Below are positions 22,633 through 37,329 of a stretch of 64,000 bases of DNA, piece after piece. Where the stretch lies: assembly GCA_016630905.1 (NCBI GenBank), contig WBMQ01000004.1, positions 1,178,001-1,242,000 of the forward strand, given 5' to 3'. The notes beneath the pieces were generated by a model. It ran no database searches and had not been told where the DNA came from. It saw nothing but the letters and a program-made list of their open reading frames with translations. A program made the translations under genes and the position numbers. Position 1 is the first letter of the stretch. Every line of letters begins with the position of its first letter. This DNA comes from Capillidium heterosporum (taxonomy: Eukaryota; Entomophthoromycota; Entomophthoromycetes; Entomophthorales; Capillidiaceae).

Positions 22633-23955
22633 CTACACCCAAGATATAAATTTGTCGATCAGGTTCCATCTAAGCTTTAGCAAGAGGACGATGGCTAGAA
22701 GGAAGGTAATCGAAGTAAAGAGAACTGCTGGCAAAGTGCTGCTGAGATACAGGGTGAGATAGATCCAAAGCGGGGTAAGTAGGTATCCGAAAGCGCCAAC
22801 AAAGTGGACAGTTGCAAGATTGGTAATCAACTTCTCGTACCCATTGAGCTGGATTAGCAACAATGGTAAGGCGGCAAAGTAGGTGTTGGCATTGATCCCA
22901 AACAACACAGCATATAGTAACTGGGTGTGGTCGCTGAACCACAAACCTAGCGTGAAAACAAACGCCAAAGCAAAGCTGATCAAAATGGTGTTGATCACTC
23001 CGATAAATATGGTGGCTCCTAAAAAGACGGACGCCCCCAGAGCTAGGCAGCCATTCAATGAAGCTACCAACGTTTCCTTGGAAATTTCGACCGCAAAGTA
23101 TCTAGAAGACAGTGACAATAGGTAGTTGGGTAAGAAGTAGCTGGATGCCAGCAAGAATGCAGTAATACTCAGTAGTAAAGTACTTTGAACCTTCAGGCCG
23201 TTGAGATTGAATGAGGTATTTGGTTTGGGTAGAGTAGGTAGTGGCTTCATAAACATACCGCAGATACCTATGAGGATAAAGTAAAGGATGGGTAGCGTAC
23301 GTAGGCCAGTTATTTTCGTACCATCGGTCATTGAGGCGTTGATGTACTGGACTAGTAGACCACCTATACCGATACTGCAGCTGAAGCTTGCAAAGTTAAG
23401 TAGGAAACGCCCTTTAAACCACTGGTAGTTGATAATAAAGATGGAGTAGGTCATGAAGCTAGAACCAATGCCCATAAGGATTCCCTGCAGCACTATGTAA
23501 GCCAAGCTGTCGATAAAACCGGTTATGACCAATCCCACGTTGAACAATAAGTTCCCTATCACCAAGATATACTGTAAATTAATTTTGTTGTAGTAGAAGA
23601 GTAGTGGGAACAGTAGGAAGTTGAGGAAGGCTATTATACTGTTGTTCAAAAAGAAGACGGTCTGGCTTTGTACACTGGGTTCGAATGTTGGGAAGTAGAG
23701 GTCGTACGTCAAGCTGAAGCTGTTGGTGTAGCCAAAGACGATACCGTTTATGATGCAACTGCAAGCCAAAACTACAAAGTGAAATTTGGTTAACTTCATC
23801 TTGGTTGCCACTACCTTGGCCTGATTTTCCTTGATGGGTTTGGTGGCCAAAGTTGGACTGATGTCTACCTTCTGCCTAGGTTGGTAGCTGATCTCGACTA
23901 TCGTCGTGTTGAACCGAACTTTCCGTTCGCTCTCCATTGCTGTAATAAGACTCAA
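22633..23955 (-). CDS. major facilitator superfamily transporter, monocarboxylate-porter (MCT/SLC16) type
   Basis: A single uninterrupted frame of 440 codons. After a soluble, Lys-rich N-terminus of about 55 residues, about twelve hydrophobic segments follow in two sets of six, with a loop between them (KPLPTLPKPNTSFNLNGLKV). TM1 contains IINGIVFGYTNSFSLTYDLY, like the MCT G(I/V)xxGxxxxFGVF region, and TM4-5 read GILMGIGSSFMTYSIFIIN and YQWFKGRFLLNFASFSCSIG, typical of MCT-like porters (GLGxGLxxxPxxxxxxxYFxKRRxxAxGIAxxG). It probably moves a small monocarboxylate or similar solute across the plasma membrane; the substrate cannot be read from the sequence. The second ATG at 23937 (MESERKV) is an equally good start. 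Confidence 0.75.
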   Translation of the reverse strand: MSLITAMESERKVRFNTTIVEISYQPRQKVDISPTLATKPIKENQAKVVATKMKLTKFHFVVLACSCIINGIVFGYTNSFSLTYDLYFPTFEPSVQSQTVFFLNNSIIAFLNFLLFPLLFYYNKINLQYILVIGNLLFNVGLVITGFIDSLAYIVLQGILMGIGSSFMTYSIFIINYQWFKGRFLLNFASFSCSIGIGGLLVQYINASMTDGTKITGLRTLPILYFILIGICGMFMKPLPTLPKPNTSFNLNGLKVQSTLLLSITAFLLASSYFLPNYLLSLSSRYFAVEISKETLVASLNGCLALGASVFLGATIFIGVINTILISFALAFVFTLGLWFSDHTQLLYAVLFGINANTYFAALPLLLIQLNGYEKLITNLATVHFVGAFGYLLTPLWIYLTLYLSSTLPAVLFTSITFLLAIVLLLKLRWNLIDKFISWV

Positions 23956-26900
23956 TTGAATGCTGGTGTTAAAACTGTCGATAATCAGGTTGGTAGGGGG
24001 ACTTTAAGGTATATCTATTTTCTCCGAGTTGGTGCATATTCATTGTCTTACCTAGTTTAGTGTTAGGCAGAAGCTTTCAATTTTTTGTTAAGTGATCTTG
24101 TGACTCTTGGCCAATTAATTGGACGGGATCCCATTGGCCTAATGTTTCTCCGAGTTAATTTGGAACAGCAACTCAATGGATTCTTTGAGGATGTACTTGG
24201 CAACAATCTATTCTCGTAAAATTTTGCAGGTAAGAAATGATGGATAATTCTGAGAAGGATGGATGGATTTCATTAATTAGCTTGAGTCGAAAGCTCTGTA
24301 AATCAAACTTTACTGTTGCCTTGATATCTCTTTATAGCTTATCGTACTTTTTCCATACGTTTCCATTGGATTTATCTTTAATAAACTACAGTTTTTTGCT
24401 ATTGATCAAATAGAAGCTACATTTCTTTATTGATAGATAGCAGAAATATATGTAAAGCTTGAGTATAAATGTGATTCATCTTATGATCCTTGGTGGCTTC
24501 TCAAAAAAGCTTGCCAGATTTTAGAAATCTATTTAGAAAGCTGTATTGGCCAAAACCATGATCCTATAGCGAATAGCTTTTGACAAGGTACTAAATTTGC
24601 ACATCAGAAAGTTCATTAGCTTTAGTTTATTTAGTGCGTTGGCTTTAAATGTAACGATCGTTTAATTTACCAATTTAGTATACAGAGTTTTTATTCAATA
24701 TATTATATTGGGAACGAAGATAGAAGCTTTTGTAGTTCCTCCATAAAAGGTTTGATCTCTATTTTTTTATTTGGAGAAACTAGGCAGCGTAAGAGGGTGG
24801 AGGTAGTGTTGATTATTGGGTTTAATAAGACCTGGGTTTTCTTATAGATGATTGGCGAGGTCAATACCTTTTAACAACTGTATGATAAGTACCGACCCAT
24901 ACAAGAATTTGTTATGTAGGATCTTGCTATAAAAATAGATTAGGTGTGAGATTAACAACTACCACCTTTTCAAAAAATGCCACTTCAATTTTGAAGTGCT
25001 AGCCACCTTTCTCTTTGCTACTTATAAGCGAAGAATATCCAGTATTTCAAAATGAAGAGAATGGCTGTTTACATAACAGTTTTAAAGCATTAAAAGATAA
25101 AGTCAACTTAGTATATATACGTCTAATGAAAATTTCATCTCTAAATTTTACATACCTGAGCAATTGTTGTAAGCTTACTTTCATAGACCTGTCCATAATT
25201 AATAGATTAATTTGAGGAAACTCCTACAAGTTTTACTTATAAACTTAATGCGTACTATCCACTATTAACTCCACTATTTTAAAACCGATTCGATAGATTT
25301 ACCTTATACTATCATAGCCCCAATCCAAATACAGTAAAAGGTATCCTCTTACCTTTTTATATCTTTGCAACGAAGCATCAAGCATCTTATTGGCAGTGAG
25401 ATCCCCTGAGCATGTGGTCTATAGGCAGTGTAAAGTAATCGGCACTTGCATCTCACTGCCATCCCTTTGTGCTTAAATAAATGGCAGAAAATAGGGCCTC
25501 TAAAAATTTAGTTTGGACATCTATTACAGAACGAAAGATTTATCATCTGGAATGCAAGTACTCGATTATTATTACATCGGGTATACATTGAACAGTAACA
25601 CTAAATGCACCTATCCCATCGTTGCTTTATCTCCAATCGCTACGTTTATACATACCTCCTCCTGGATATATTTTATAGTGGAACCGGATTTAACTTAATA
25701 AGATCGAAATTTCTAAGCATGCCCAAAAGGTATAGGTCCTAATTCGCTTGAAAAGCTTAACATTCGATAGGTAAAGGTGTTACCAGTCGATATCTTACAA
25801 GCTGCATACTTGATAACGCCAACATATTTATAAACATGTTAAAACTATAGCTATGCTTGACTTGGTAGCTTTCTAAAAGTGCACAAGTTTTCGCCAATAT
25901 AGAAAAGTATATATACTTTTATAGCATCAAATTCTCTCGATATGTAAACTTCTATTTCAAACTAGGAATTTCGAACATCCAATTAATATATAGGAAGCTA
26001 CAATTCCATTTACATCAAATGAGAAGTAAATTCTCGGTACATCTGCTAGTGCTTACCAACATTTCCAACCCAACCTTTTCCCTTAAATATATAAATGCCA
26101 ATTTATGACTCGGTAACGTATATATTTAGAAGGGATTGGAAACTCCACTGACCGGATACTTTAGATTGGTCAAGATACGTGTATATTTTTAACTTTCCCA
26201 CCTTCCCAAAACTGTTGCTAATCCTTTAAACTCGAACACCGAAATGCTCAAACTATAAACTATACAACCTATTCTCCATAATCCTATAAGTTGGGTTTGA
26301 AAAGTATACGCCGTCGAGAAGGTGGGAATGAAAGATACTATATGAAATTCTAGATGCTGGACATGTGCAAGTCTATTCGAATTATAAAAATATTTCCACC
26401 AGTATTGATTCGAACCGGTTGCCGAAATATTGATGACGAAGTATGCCAGTACCCCTTTCCAATCCAAGCTACAGGAAGTGGAGTAACTTTTGAAACTTTG
26501 CATTCAAAATGAGGGCAACTTTTTGGCAAGCAACTTATTCCTGCATGTTATTCTCAAAAACTTCCATTTTAAATGCAAGTGGCATTCCGAAATTAGAGCT
26601 CACCACCTTTCCACTTAACCATTAAGGATCGATCTTTGCAACTCACCTGATGCCCTTTACTATTTAAGTCGCTAAATAGCTTAATAAAGGAATTAAAGTC
26701 CTCCGTCAAGCTGGTATGATTGGTTACCAAGCTACCACTGTAGTTCCTAATCCCAACTGGATGTGATTTCAAATATTGGAGTTAATTTGGAATTATCAAG
26801 GGTTGGGATATAAACTTGACTTTAAAAGGCCTATTCCTGCAAGTTGAAGAAAGCTCGATTACATCTCAAATTTAGCCTAATAGATTAGAAGCTAGGCATC

Positions 26901-27121
26901 AATTTTACTAATGAAAATCACTTCTACCGCTCTTGGATTATCAAGTTGTTAAGCAAATCTGCTTCAATGTCAACCCACAAGTACCTATTCACCTCAAATT
27001 ATTAAGAATTCAAACTTTGATTGAATGTTATGTATTATAGTTATATATAAGCATATTATAATAAAATAATAGGTACAAACGACAACAGATCATGTAAATA
27101 ATATATGCTTGGTTTAATAAT
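23956..27121. other. long intergenic region
   Basis: About 3.2 kb between the transporter start and the 3' end of the HSF gene. It contains an 11-bp inverted repeat at 25392-25460 and a 104-codon minus-strand frame (26189-26503) rich in aromatic and hydrophobic residues that I cannot assign. The other frames are short and look like chance. Confidence 0.4.
25392..25460. repeat. perfect 11-bp inverted repeat (GGCAGTGAGAT / ATCTCACTGCC)
   Basis: The two arms, 25392-25402 and 25450-25460, are exact reverse complements separated by 47 bases. It could be a hairpin in a non-coding RNA, the remnant ends of a small element, or chance. No coding frame spans it. Confidence 0.4.
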
Positions 27122-27983
27122 TTAAACGAGGTTGTCAATATCAACAATACTGTGGCCAGCACCAGATCTTATACTGGTAGATAACTTTTCATTAAGTAGT
27201 TCCTTTATGGGAGGAAGGGTAAGGGACTCGTCGAGGCTGAAGCTTGACAGAGTGAGTTCATTGGGGGTTACACACATGGACTTGTGGTTGGTATCGGGTG
27301 TGGCGTACCTACTGCTGTAGCTGATGGTAGGGTTGGAGAGGCGTCGCAGCATAATTTGGTCAAAGGAGGTACGTTCGAGATGGTTGGTGGTAGATCCTGA
27401 GAAGGGTGGGGTAGTGGTTGTGGAACGGTTGCTGTCGGTAGAATTGTTAAGAGGGGGAAGCACTCGGGAAAAGTCTTGGACACCCCGGCCAAGCTCAAAG
27501 AGGGAGGCCCGTCGTACTGGGTGGTAGAGTTCACGTTGGGTTCGGTACTTGTCAAGCTCGAGGTTCGGTAGAGGCTCACCGCGAAGCTTCTTGTCTCGTT
27601 CGATGAAAGAGAGGAGTTCAGGACGCCCGCGTTGGAAATTGGGGTGTTGGAAGCTGGAGCTTTTGTGGGTGGTTGCTGACCGCTGTTTTCGAGCATCGGA
27701 CGTACGCTTGAACTTGTAAATCTAAAACTATGTTAGCTACAGTAGGTACAAAAGACAAGTTACGTTGAGTTGTCGACAGAAACTGTCGAAGCGGCTACTC
27801 TGTTTGCACCGCTTCAGCACCTTGGCTTCGAAGAGATCGTCATCATGTATCAGGATCGATAAGCCATCCTCACTCCACGAGATGTACCTCCGGAATGAAG
27901 GGTTGTTCAACATCCTACAACGTTGTTAGCTTAGGTCGACAAAAACTCAATTACTCTAAAAGATTTTCGATGAAAGGATACAT
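27122..27983 (-). CDS. HSF-type DNA-binding transcription factor
   Basis: Three exons, 27983-27955, 27914-27764 and 27721-27122, with introns of 40 and 42 nt, give a protein of about 259 residues. The start MYPFIENLLE joins to MLNNPSFRRYISWSEDGLS, then SRFDSFCRQLN, and after intron 2 IYKFKRTSDARK. This is the winged-helix heat-shock-factor domain (normally FVxKLYxMLxxPSFxxxIxWS and SFVRQLNxYGFxK). The family binds nGAAn-like sites in the nucleus. There is no clear leucine-zipper trimerisation region, so it may not be a canonical Hsf1. The C-terminus is Ser/Thr/Pro-rich and contains an acidic-hydrophobic patch (SFSLDESLTLPPIKELL). It could equally be an Skn7/Mga1/Sfl1-like factor; no receiver domain is seen. 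Confidence 0.8.
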
Positions 27984-29085
27984 TTTTTGGATGTTAGAGA
28001 TTTGGGAAGTCGGGTCTCTTTATATAGGTTTTAAGGAGGCGCTTCTTACAAATGTGGATTGTATGGAGGGAACAGTTTAAACTAGAACTCTACCAAAATA
28101 TCCTACTTAATACGACTTTAACAAGGTATTCACTGTCTTACATAACTTATTAATTTGTGGGAACCTTAGCTTTTTGGGAGCAGTAGGGCAAACAAGTAGC
28201 TGCTGCTTCCAATTGGTGATATGCTTCTTGCACCTTTTCTACTTCCCATTGGCGATGCACCCACAACCTCAGTATTGGACGCGAGGCTTCCAATAACCTT
28301 TGCCTCAGGTCTTACAATTTACCCAATCCCAATTTAATTCCTGTTTCCTTCCCAAATTCCCTTTTATGGCTTTATTTCTATATTTCTATTCATCAAGGAA
28401 TAAGTCGTCACAACTTCAAGTTCTTTCAAGTTCAAATTCAAATTCCATTTCAAAATAGTTAAATTAATTTTAGCTGTGGCTTATTGACTGGCGCCGATTG
28501 CACCAGCTGGCTCTAATTTGCTAAAATTTTATTAGCGCTTCCAGTAACAGCGAAGTTTTACCCAAAATTGGCGGAAATTATGAGCCAATGATGCCAAACT
28601 GTGGCACAAGTTAGACCGATTCCACAGTATACCTGTTTCTGGTTATATGCTCACATTGTCAGATACTAGCTTACTTTGGTATATGCGAAGTTCCACAAAC
28701 TAGCTCACACATCCAAGTAAAGCATATACAGTTAGCTTGGTATGCTTGGCTATTGAGGTTTGGAGGTAATGGTATAGCTACTTTGAAAATAGGGCCAAGC
28801 TGAAGGGTATTCGAATACTTTCTAAATAGGCAACTATTCAAGCTCATTCCACATCCATCAAATTTCTGAAAATCACATATCTTCTAGTAATCGGCCATAA
28901 TTTGAAATGATTTTAAATTTTCAATTTTCAATTTTAATATATATAGAGTTGTTATCCCTAGATCGAAAATACAGTCTAATTCCAATAGCACACGCCAAGG
29001 TTTGGTTTAGCTATGTTCCTAATCAAACTGTCTAGGACATTGATTATAATGCAATAGCAGCTTTAGCTCCACCAGAAAAGTAGGG
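27984..29085. other. intergenic, upstream of the HSF gene
   Basis: About 1.1 kb. It should include the HSF promoter. One 61-codon plus-strand frame (27895-28080) overlaps the HSF exons and is a shadow. Nothing else was recognised. Confidence 0.4.
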
Positions 29086-29670
29086 ATGCCAACTTCCACC
29101 CATGTGACGGCTCCTGATGGCAAGCTTTAGCCACTAAATTGGCAAGATATTATAGGTTTCCTATCAGATGGAGAGGTAGAAACAGTTTTTGCAAGTCCAA
29201 ATGTACAAAAGAGTCCTAAAGCCGTACTTGATGGTGTATATGGGATTGAAGGTTTAAAAGGCAGATGCAAAGTAATAATCACCCATTTTGATACCAAGCT
29301 GTTACCAAAAAGTACTTATAGAGCTTAAGAATTACTAAATATTGATAAAGGCATTATATATATCGGTTCGGAGAACTGCAACTATTTAAAAAGTGTTTTT
29401 CCGGACACCGTTTTGGCTTAAAGTTGGTAAAGCAGCATGCGATCGAAAAATAGGAAGGGTGAAGTATCAAAAATTCGAACTAGGTTCGAGGGTGATGCTT
29501 TAGCCGATTAGTTAAATGTATTTTGGAAGCTATGGTATAAGCATACTGTTCAAAGTTGGATTCCAATACGCTATTGCGTATTCCCTATAGATCCTTGTAT
29601 CGCCCATAATAACACATGTATCTATACGCAAAAGGAAAACAGCTGTACAATATCGTATGGGCTTTTCTAG
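29086..29670 (+). pseudogene. decayed protein-coding gene, family not recognised
   Basis: One frame of 195 codons beginning at an ATG (MPTSTHVTAPDGKL) stays protein-like throughout but holds several in-frame stops (six including the last). Between them lie LNWQDIIGFLSDGEVETVF, VLDGVYGIEGLKGRCKVIIT, LLNIDKGIIYIGSENCNY and a Cys-rich tail (YCVFPIDPC, NNTCIY, NSCTISYG). There is no frameshift, so decay seems to be by substitution. The Cys-rich end suggests a secreted protein, but no signal peptide is evident. I do not recognise the family; introns might remove some of the stops, but I see no good splice pairs. Confidence 0.45.
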
Positions 29671-31643
29671 GCGTAATAATATATCTATATCAACCAAACC
29701 GTTGAAACTGGTATGTTGGCTTGATAAGATAACCCCATTATGGTTGCGGAAATTAAGTATCCCTACTTTTAAAGTATAATTATAACCTACAATTAAACTA
29801 AAAGTAAAGCAATTCCAAACCTATTTCAGTCACACTAATAAAGACCATTTCCAACCTCCCTATTCCCCTTGACATTAAAAGCTTGATAGAGCTTCACTTT
29901 CAGATCTCTAAAACGTATAGCGTGTCAAGGAAGATAGACAGAGTTCTACAGCACATATAACGCAATGTGAATTCCTATCCCAGTTGTATTCACTACAATT
30001 TAAAAATATTTTTAATCAATATAAACCTTCTATAGAAAATCATTATTTTTTCAAACTTGGAAAAGTACTCAATCAGGAGACTTTAATATATTTCATCAAC
30101 CTTTACTATTAGCATATAGCCTGCCAACTTAATTATGCTTCTAAGGTAACCGTTGAAACTGTACATTGTCAAACTTGCACCTCGAAACAGCTTACCTAGA
30201 TGTCTCAGTACGGTACAAATCTACGTTAGCTAATGAAGGGTGAATGGTGGTGTCAAATTGACGCTTAGTTCGGCAAGGTGCACTCTACCTTTGCTTTAAA
30301 GGTTACCTATATGCTGGTAAGTAGGAGTTGGAACCCAATATTATATATATATAAACCTTTCAAAATAGTAGACTGAAACGATCCTGATATTGTTTTCTTA
30401 AAAGTACTAATGGGGTTCAGCTTTATCTGAAAGTCTACCTTAAAACCTAGATATAAAGGCTGGGGATTGTGGTTTAGGTCAATTTTATTTGAGTGGTGAA
30501 GGTATGCTACCTTTATACCATACATTACTATACATATATAGCTGGAAGGGAAATAAAGAATTAGTGGTTAGTGCACCTCGAATTTCTATTTCTTTGAGTT
30601 AGATTTCACTTTGTAATTTTGGACTACAGTTCACAAAAATTTCATATGAAGTCCGCTGAACTAAAATGAACTTTTTGATATTGGTTACCTACCAAAAACA
30701 TCCAAAAAATTAAGGACCGGTACCGTCAACTTCACCTACATAATGCCTGTTTTACCAAATGAGTGTAATTGTAATCTTATTTCCACTTCATACAGCAAGT
30801 TGTATGTTTAAAAATTGTTATCTATAAGCAAGTTTTATGTATAGAGGCTACATAATCAATTTGGCAATTTAGTAGGAATGGATTAAAGTAAGGGAGGTTA
30901 TCTGTAAAAGATTCACAAGGCTCAAAGGTGCAATAAGTGCTATACATCCAATCTATTATTCTTTAAAAGGATATAGCTAATATATTGGGCCTTTAATGGG
31001 TGTTCTATGAAACTATGCGCACAGCTATTGTTATTTCAAGGGTCGTTATTCATATATTGTATTTTTTTGGTAATATTGAAATATATTGGATGTAAAATGA
31101 TACTATGAAGATCACTTTGGTAGAACCGTAAATCTTGGCAAGTTTAATACAGATAGACTGTAAACTCATCATTTAGAATATGTATATTTTAGCTATTACT
31201 TGGCACCAATAGCATTTATTTGATGTATGAATGAAATATACAGGTTTCACCTTTATTATAATTATATATATGTATCAAGCTTTTGTATGGAAGTTTGTCT
31301 AGAAAGTCCAAAGCTACAACACTCTTTTGTTGAAAGTTCAAAACCTTCAGTAGTTTATAATTTATTATATATACATTGCTATCCTTTTACTCTTATAGAA
31401 AATATATACAATTAGATAAAATCATATTCAAAAACAAAACTAAATCAAACGGCTATATACAATATACTGGCGTTTATGGATCTGCTTCAAAGTTGGACTA
31501 GTACCTAGGACCCAGCTATTGCAGAAGCTCCACTGACTAGCTTTAGCAGTAGTGAGAACATTACTTCAAGCCGGTCGCATTCAAGTATATCGTGATCTAC
31601 TTTGGACTTAAAAAGTCAGTCGCACTGAATCTAGTCATCGAAT
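29671..31643. other. intergenic
   Basis: About 2 kb, AT-rich, between the decayed gene and the 3' end of UPF1. The frames at 30307-30525 (-) and 31227-31415 (+) have no recognisable domain. Confidence 0.4.
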
Positions 31644-35085
<3,442 letters not shown>

Positions 35086-35325
35086 ATCACACCTCTAACT
35101 CTTCGAAAGCAAAGTAAAAAGTATTTCTTCAGAATAACTCAAGCTTTTTACAGGAATCTTCAGTCTTTTGTATAAATTGCCAGAAGCATTGGTCTCCAAT
35201 AAAAAAGAGCTTTTAGCAAACCTTATTTGATAATGTGAGTACTTTAGTGCTCAGACTGCCAAAGATCGAGGAGCATTAATTTTTTAGACTACTTTTAAAT
35301 CAACATAACACTATAGCTGATAAAC
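35086..35325. promoter_or_regulatory. 240-bp divergent promoter, UPF1 / ASDURF-like
   Basis: Only 240 bases separate the divergent start codons of UPF1 and the ASDURF-like gene, so they probably share a bidirectional promoter. No TATA box or factor site is convincing. Confidence 0.5.
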
Positions 35326-35535
35326 ATGGATATAAATTTACAACATTTAAATAGAGAACTTCAGGAAACGAAGGTATTGAACCAGGAACTATCAACTCTC
35401 AAGCCTGATAGTAAGATATACCAAGCTAAAACCAACAGTAACGTCTTCTTTCTCGTAAAGGATAATGCACAGCTCAAGAAAGAGAAGGCAGAATTGGAAA
35501 GTGAACTAACTAAACAACTACAAAAGCATAAATGA
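35326..35535 (+). CDS. ASDURF-like small prefoldin subunit (PAQosome/URI complex)
   Basis: A 69-codon, intron-free gene. The protein is one long helical pair: residues 6-25 (HLNRELQETKVLNQELSTLK) and 47-69 (NAQLKKEKAELESELTKQL), joined by KIYQAKTNSNVFFLV. It closely follows human ASDURF, the product of the ASNSD1 upstream reading frame: the pattern ELSxLKxxxKxYxxxxNSNxFFLxxxxxxLxxxKxxLxxEL is shared (comparison from memory). In animals ASDURF is a beta-type prefoldin-like subunit of the PAQosome, which works with R2TP/HSP90 to assemble RNA polymerases and PIKKs. Here it stands alone, not upstream of an asparagine-synthetase-like gene. It is divergent from UPF1, and the PIKK SMG1, where present, acts on UPF1. 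The gene is easy to miss because of its size. Confidence 0.72.
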   Translation: MDINLQHLNRELQETKVLNQELSTLKPDSKIYQAKTNSNVFFLVKDNAQLKKEKAELESELTKQLQKHK

Positions 35536-35981
35536 TTAAAGGATGGCTTTATTCGAAAATAAAGGTGTATATTTTGGTTTAATCTTTTCTATTAAATTGT
35601 TGATAAATTTAATTAAATGTTGATTGAAATGTTCAAAGCTAATGAATACAGCTAGAAACTTTTTAATAAGCTCTTATAGTTTTTATATTTGTATTATTGC
35701 CTTTCCCAGTTTTAAAGAAGCTTCACTAGAAAGTCCCCTTTCGATTGAATAGCAAACTCAAGTTTTGTATATGGTAATATATTCATGGTACTTTGTTATT
35801 TGTTGATACTACCCTTAAATAAAAGCTACAAAAGGACAATACTAAAAACTACAAATACATGAACAATTAAGAACTAGTTTTAATTCCGATTTAAAATAGC
35901 ATGGTTTAGAAAGTCCACCAAGTTCAAAGGACCTGAAAGCTGGATTAATTTTGGTCAAGCTAGGTGCCTACACATTGACAA
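35536..35981. other. convergent 3' intergenic region
   Basis: About 450 bases of AT-rich sequence between the 3' ends of the ASDURF-like gene and VPS26. No gene was seen. Confidence 0.5.
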
Positions 35982-37329
35982 TTAAGCCTGGGTCGATGTG
36001 AGCGCTAGTTCGGTATTGAGTTCATTTGCACCGTTCTCTAACTGGGGTGGGATAGTGGCGCCCTCAACTGGTTCTAAATTAATTTGAAGGTTAATGCTTT
36101 TTATGGATAGGCTATCAGCTAATGTACCTCGTTTACGATAGACGGTAATCTCCTGTTGCTTGAAATAACGACGACTCTCCTCATCAATGAGGACCAGGTT
36201 CAGATAGTAGCGGGTAGAGAATTTCTTGTTAATGTCTTGGTAGGTAGGAGTCAATTCGAAACCACCCATAAACAGACGGATAGGTATAGTTTCACCTATA
36301 GTGCAAAAGGTTAATTGCTGCAAAAAATGCTAGCGGTACCTCTTACGGGCGCGCCATCCATAATCTCGAATTTGGTGATGGTTTCACTTTCGTTGTACTG
36401 GTTTGGAGCTGGATGATTTGTTTAGAAAGATGTATTCATAACGCACCTTACCTGAGCCGGTAGTTTCACGACGGATAATAGAGAGTTCCATATGCTTAAT
36501 CTTGATACGTACCAGAAGGAAGTAAATCTTGCCGACAATTACGTCCTTAAGGTGATACCTGTGTTTGGTTAAAATACAGCAAAATTGAAACTTTTACATG
36601 GACTTGGAATATTCAAATTCAATGTGGAGACAGTCTTCGATACCAACCTCCATCTTAATTGTATTGTTGATGTCGGTTGGGAGATTGTAGGAGTGAACCC
36701 AGATGTCGTTCTCCTTGACGAGGTCGGACAAGCGGCGAGAAACGACAGCTCTTACAAAGTATCTAAGTTTGACGTTGATACCGTGATAGGATTCGAAAGC
36801 CTTCTCGACGTTTCTAAACTCAAAGTCGAAGCTGGTTACGGTGCCGTTGGCTGGGAGTTCACCAGGAGCACATAGCTCCTGTACCAACGAAGTAAACTCG
36901 TAGTGGTTACCACGGTCGTAGAACATCTCTACAAAATTTAAGTAAATATAGGTTGTTTAAAGTTACCAATAAGTCCAACGAATTCTACTTTGATACCGTG
37001 ATGCTGCAGCTTTTTACTTCCTTTTACTGTGACTAAAACCTAAAATATATTGATAAATGCGAGTAAATTGCAAGCTTACCTTTCCAGCAACCGATTCACC
37101 ATCGAAGTAAAGAGGCAAAGTTTCTCGCTTGTCCTTGTCTACTTTGACATCGACTTTGGGCCTACTCTCGGCATCTCTGAATTGAATGGCTAACTCGGCT
37201 GAAGGGCCAAACCCTAATAAATTCTGATAATAAAATTAAAATTGAGCCTCAAAGTAAATCCTATATAGTTAAATTGTATTGAAGGTCCGGTTGTAAATAT
37301 AATTGAATTTCACTTACCGCTACAGACAT
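35982..37329 (-). CDS. VPS26: VPS26, retromer cargo-selective subunit
   Basis: A multi-exon gene. Exon 1 is only ATG TCT GTA GCG (37329-37318), followed by a 94-nt intron (37317-37224). The spliced protein opens MSVANLLGFGPSAELAIQF, then LPLYFDGESVAGKVLVTVKG, HHGIKVEFVGLIE, MFYDRGNHYEFTSLVQEL, LPANGTVTSFDFEF, YHGINVKLRYFVRAVVSRRL, YHLKDVIVGKIYFLLVRIKI, HMELSIIRRE and GETIPIRLFMGGFELTPTYQ. These are the hallmark segments of the arrestin-fold VPS26 family. Retromer (VPS26-29-35) retrieves sorting receptors from endosomes to the Golgi. The C-terminus (LENGANELNTELALTSTQA) is a normal short tail. No anomaly was seen. Confidence 0.93.

Noticed and set aside
26189-26503. A 104-codon minus-strand frame as a membrane protein gene
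   Set aside because: It has scattered aromatic residues but no clear TM pattern, no family likeness and no splice sites. It was left as unassigned within the intergenic entry.
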